Below are positions 63,568 to 64,000 of a DNA stretch of 64,000 bases, one piece after another. Each line of letters opens with the position of its first letter. Positions within the stretch are counted from its first letter, which is position 1. This DNA is from Undaria pinnatifida (lineage: Eukaryota > Sar > Phaeophyceae > Laminariales > Alariaceae): contig JABAKD010000029.1 of assembly GCA_012845835.1 (NCBI GenBank), forward strand, positions 1,742,970 through 1,806,969. The letters run 5' to 3'. The position numbers were made by a program, and so were the translations under genes. The notes under the pieces are model-generated. The model did not search any database, was not told where the DNA came from, and saw only the letters and a program-made list of their open reading frames with translations.

Positions 63568-64000
63568 ATCAATATTTTCACTGCAAAAAACAAGAACGAT
63601 GACGAAAATTCCAACGAATTTGGGATAATAAGAAGAGCGCCTCGTCGCCCGGAAAAAAAAAACGCCGAAAAGGTGCTATGTATGATGCACAGCACTATTA
63701 TATATGATCTCACGGCTGGACCAGGAGTGTATTTTTTTTTTTATAATAATAATAATAATAATACCTCTGTTATCGGAGCTAGTAGACGTGTCGCGTCTAC
63801 GACGGAAATATCTCGAGATCGTTCCAAAGAACCGACTCTGTTTTCTGTTTTCGACCGGTCCTACCTACTACGACGACAGAGGTGCTGTAACAGAGTACCA
63901 CTTGTTGGCTAAAGTAACCTTTTCTAATGGCTAATGGCGGTGGCTCCTTAGCCCAAAATCCTCGGAAACTGTTACTACTACTACTGTTCATATTCTTGTA
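63568..64000. other. Window end: family G scrap and unassigned sequence
   Basis: TATGATCTCACGGCTGGACC (family G end) near 63,700, a T-run and (AAT)n at 63,731-63,762, then no recognised feature to the end apart from GCTCCTTAGCCCAAAATCCT (repeat I-like) at 63,942. Confidence 0.4.

Overview
This is a window of nuclear DNA from a repeat-rich eukaryote. It has GT-AG introns up to 9 kb long, tRNA-derived SINEs, very small LTR elements, TIR elements, many minisatellites and long trinucleotide tracts, and no operon-like gene packing. An intron-rich protist or alga fits best. A brown alga or related stramenopile is my working guess, from gene style (Ala/Gly/Ser-rich insertions, long introns, CAG/CTG tracts). 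Nothing in the window proves the lineage.

The one gene I can reconstruct with confidence is on the + strand, from about 19.18 kb to 50,767. It encodes a DUF726 / TMCO4-like (yeast Mil1-like) alpha/beta-hydrolase. I found 13 exons by matching the family's block order and then requiring reading phase to carry across every intron. All 12 junctions are GT-AG and phase-consistent, and the joined length (3,732 nt including stop) is divisible by three: 1,243 residues, counted from the exon start at 19,188. The blocks in order are: a YDARAR helix block; short linker exons (24 and 12 codons); Gly/Ala-rich membrane segments; GYKM-TRR; FHFLPL; the GW(H) strand; a 405-codon low-complexity insertion; the LVWES block; a hydrophobic helix; DDPWG; the nucleophile elbow [34 protein letters not shown]; and a terminal His block. 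The 5' end is uncertain: 19,188 may be an internal acceptor with more exons upstream, or translation may start at the ATG at 19,179.

Layout. 1-19.1 kb is intergenic or an upstream intron: three Harbinger-like MITE copies, one nested inside a tiny LTR element; a foldback family; SINE fragments; an LTR element holding a large palindrome; and a 2.08 kb TIR element inserted in a 75-bp satellite. 19.2-50.8 kb is the gene, whose introns are swollen by SINEs, satellites and foldbacks. 50.8-64 kb is again repeats: GGGTC-type foldback arrays, more tiny LTR elements, a 0.3 kb (TAC)n tract and a nested SINE. One possible minus-strand coding fragment lies near 57 kb.

The most unusual features are: (1) several exons are accompanied by tandem, decayed copies of their own edges, including splice-site context, in the neighbouring intron or 3' flank; (2) an LTR family (TRIM/SMART class) has ~84-bp LTRs and whole elements of ~375-380 bp; (3) the 9-mer TACCTGGTA/TACCAGGTA is strongly over-represented in unrelated contexts; (4) a large low-complexity insertion sits inside a conserved hydrolase domain. 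All assignments come from reading the sequence. No database search or structure prediction was run.
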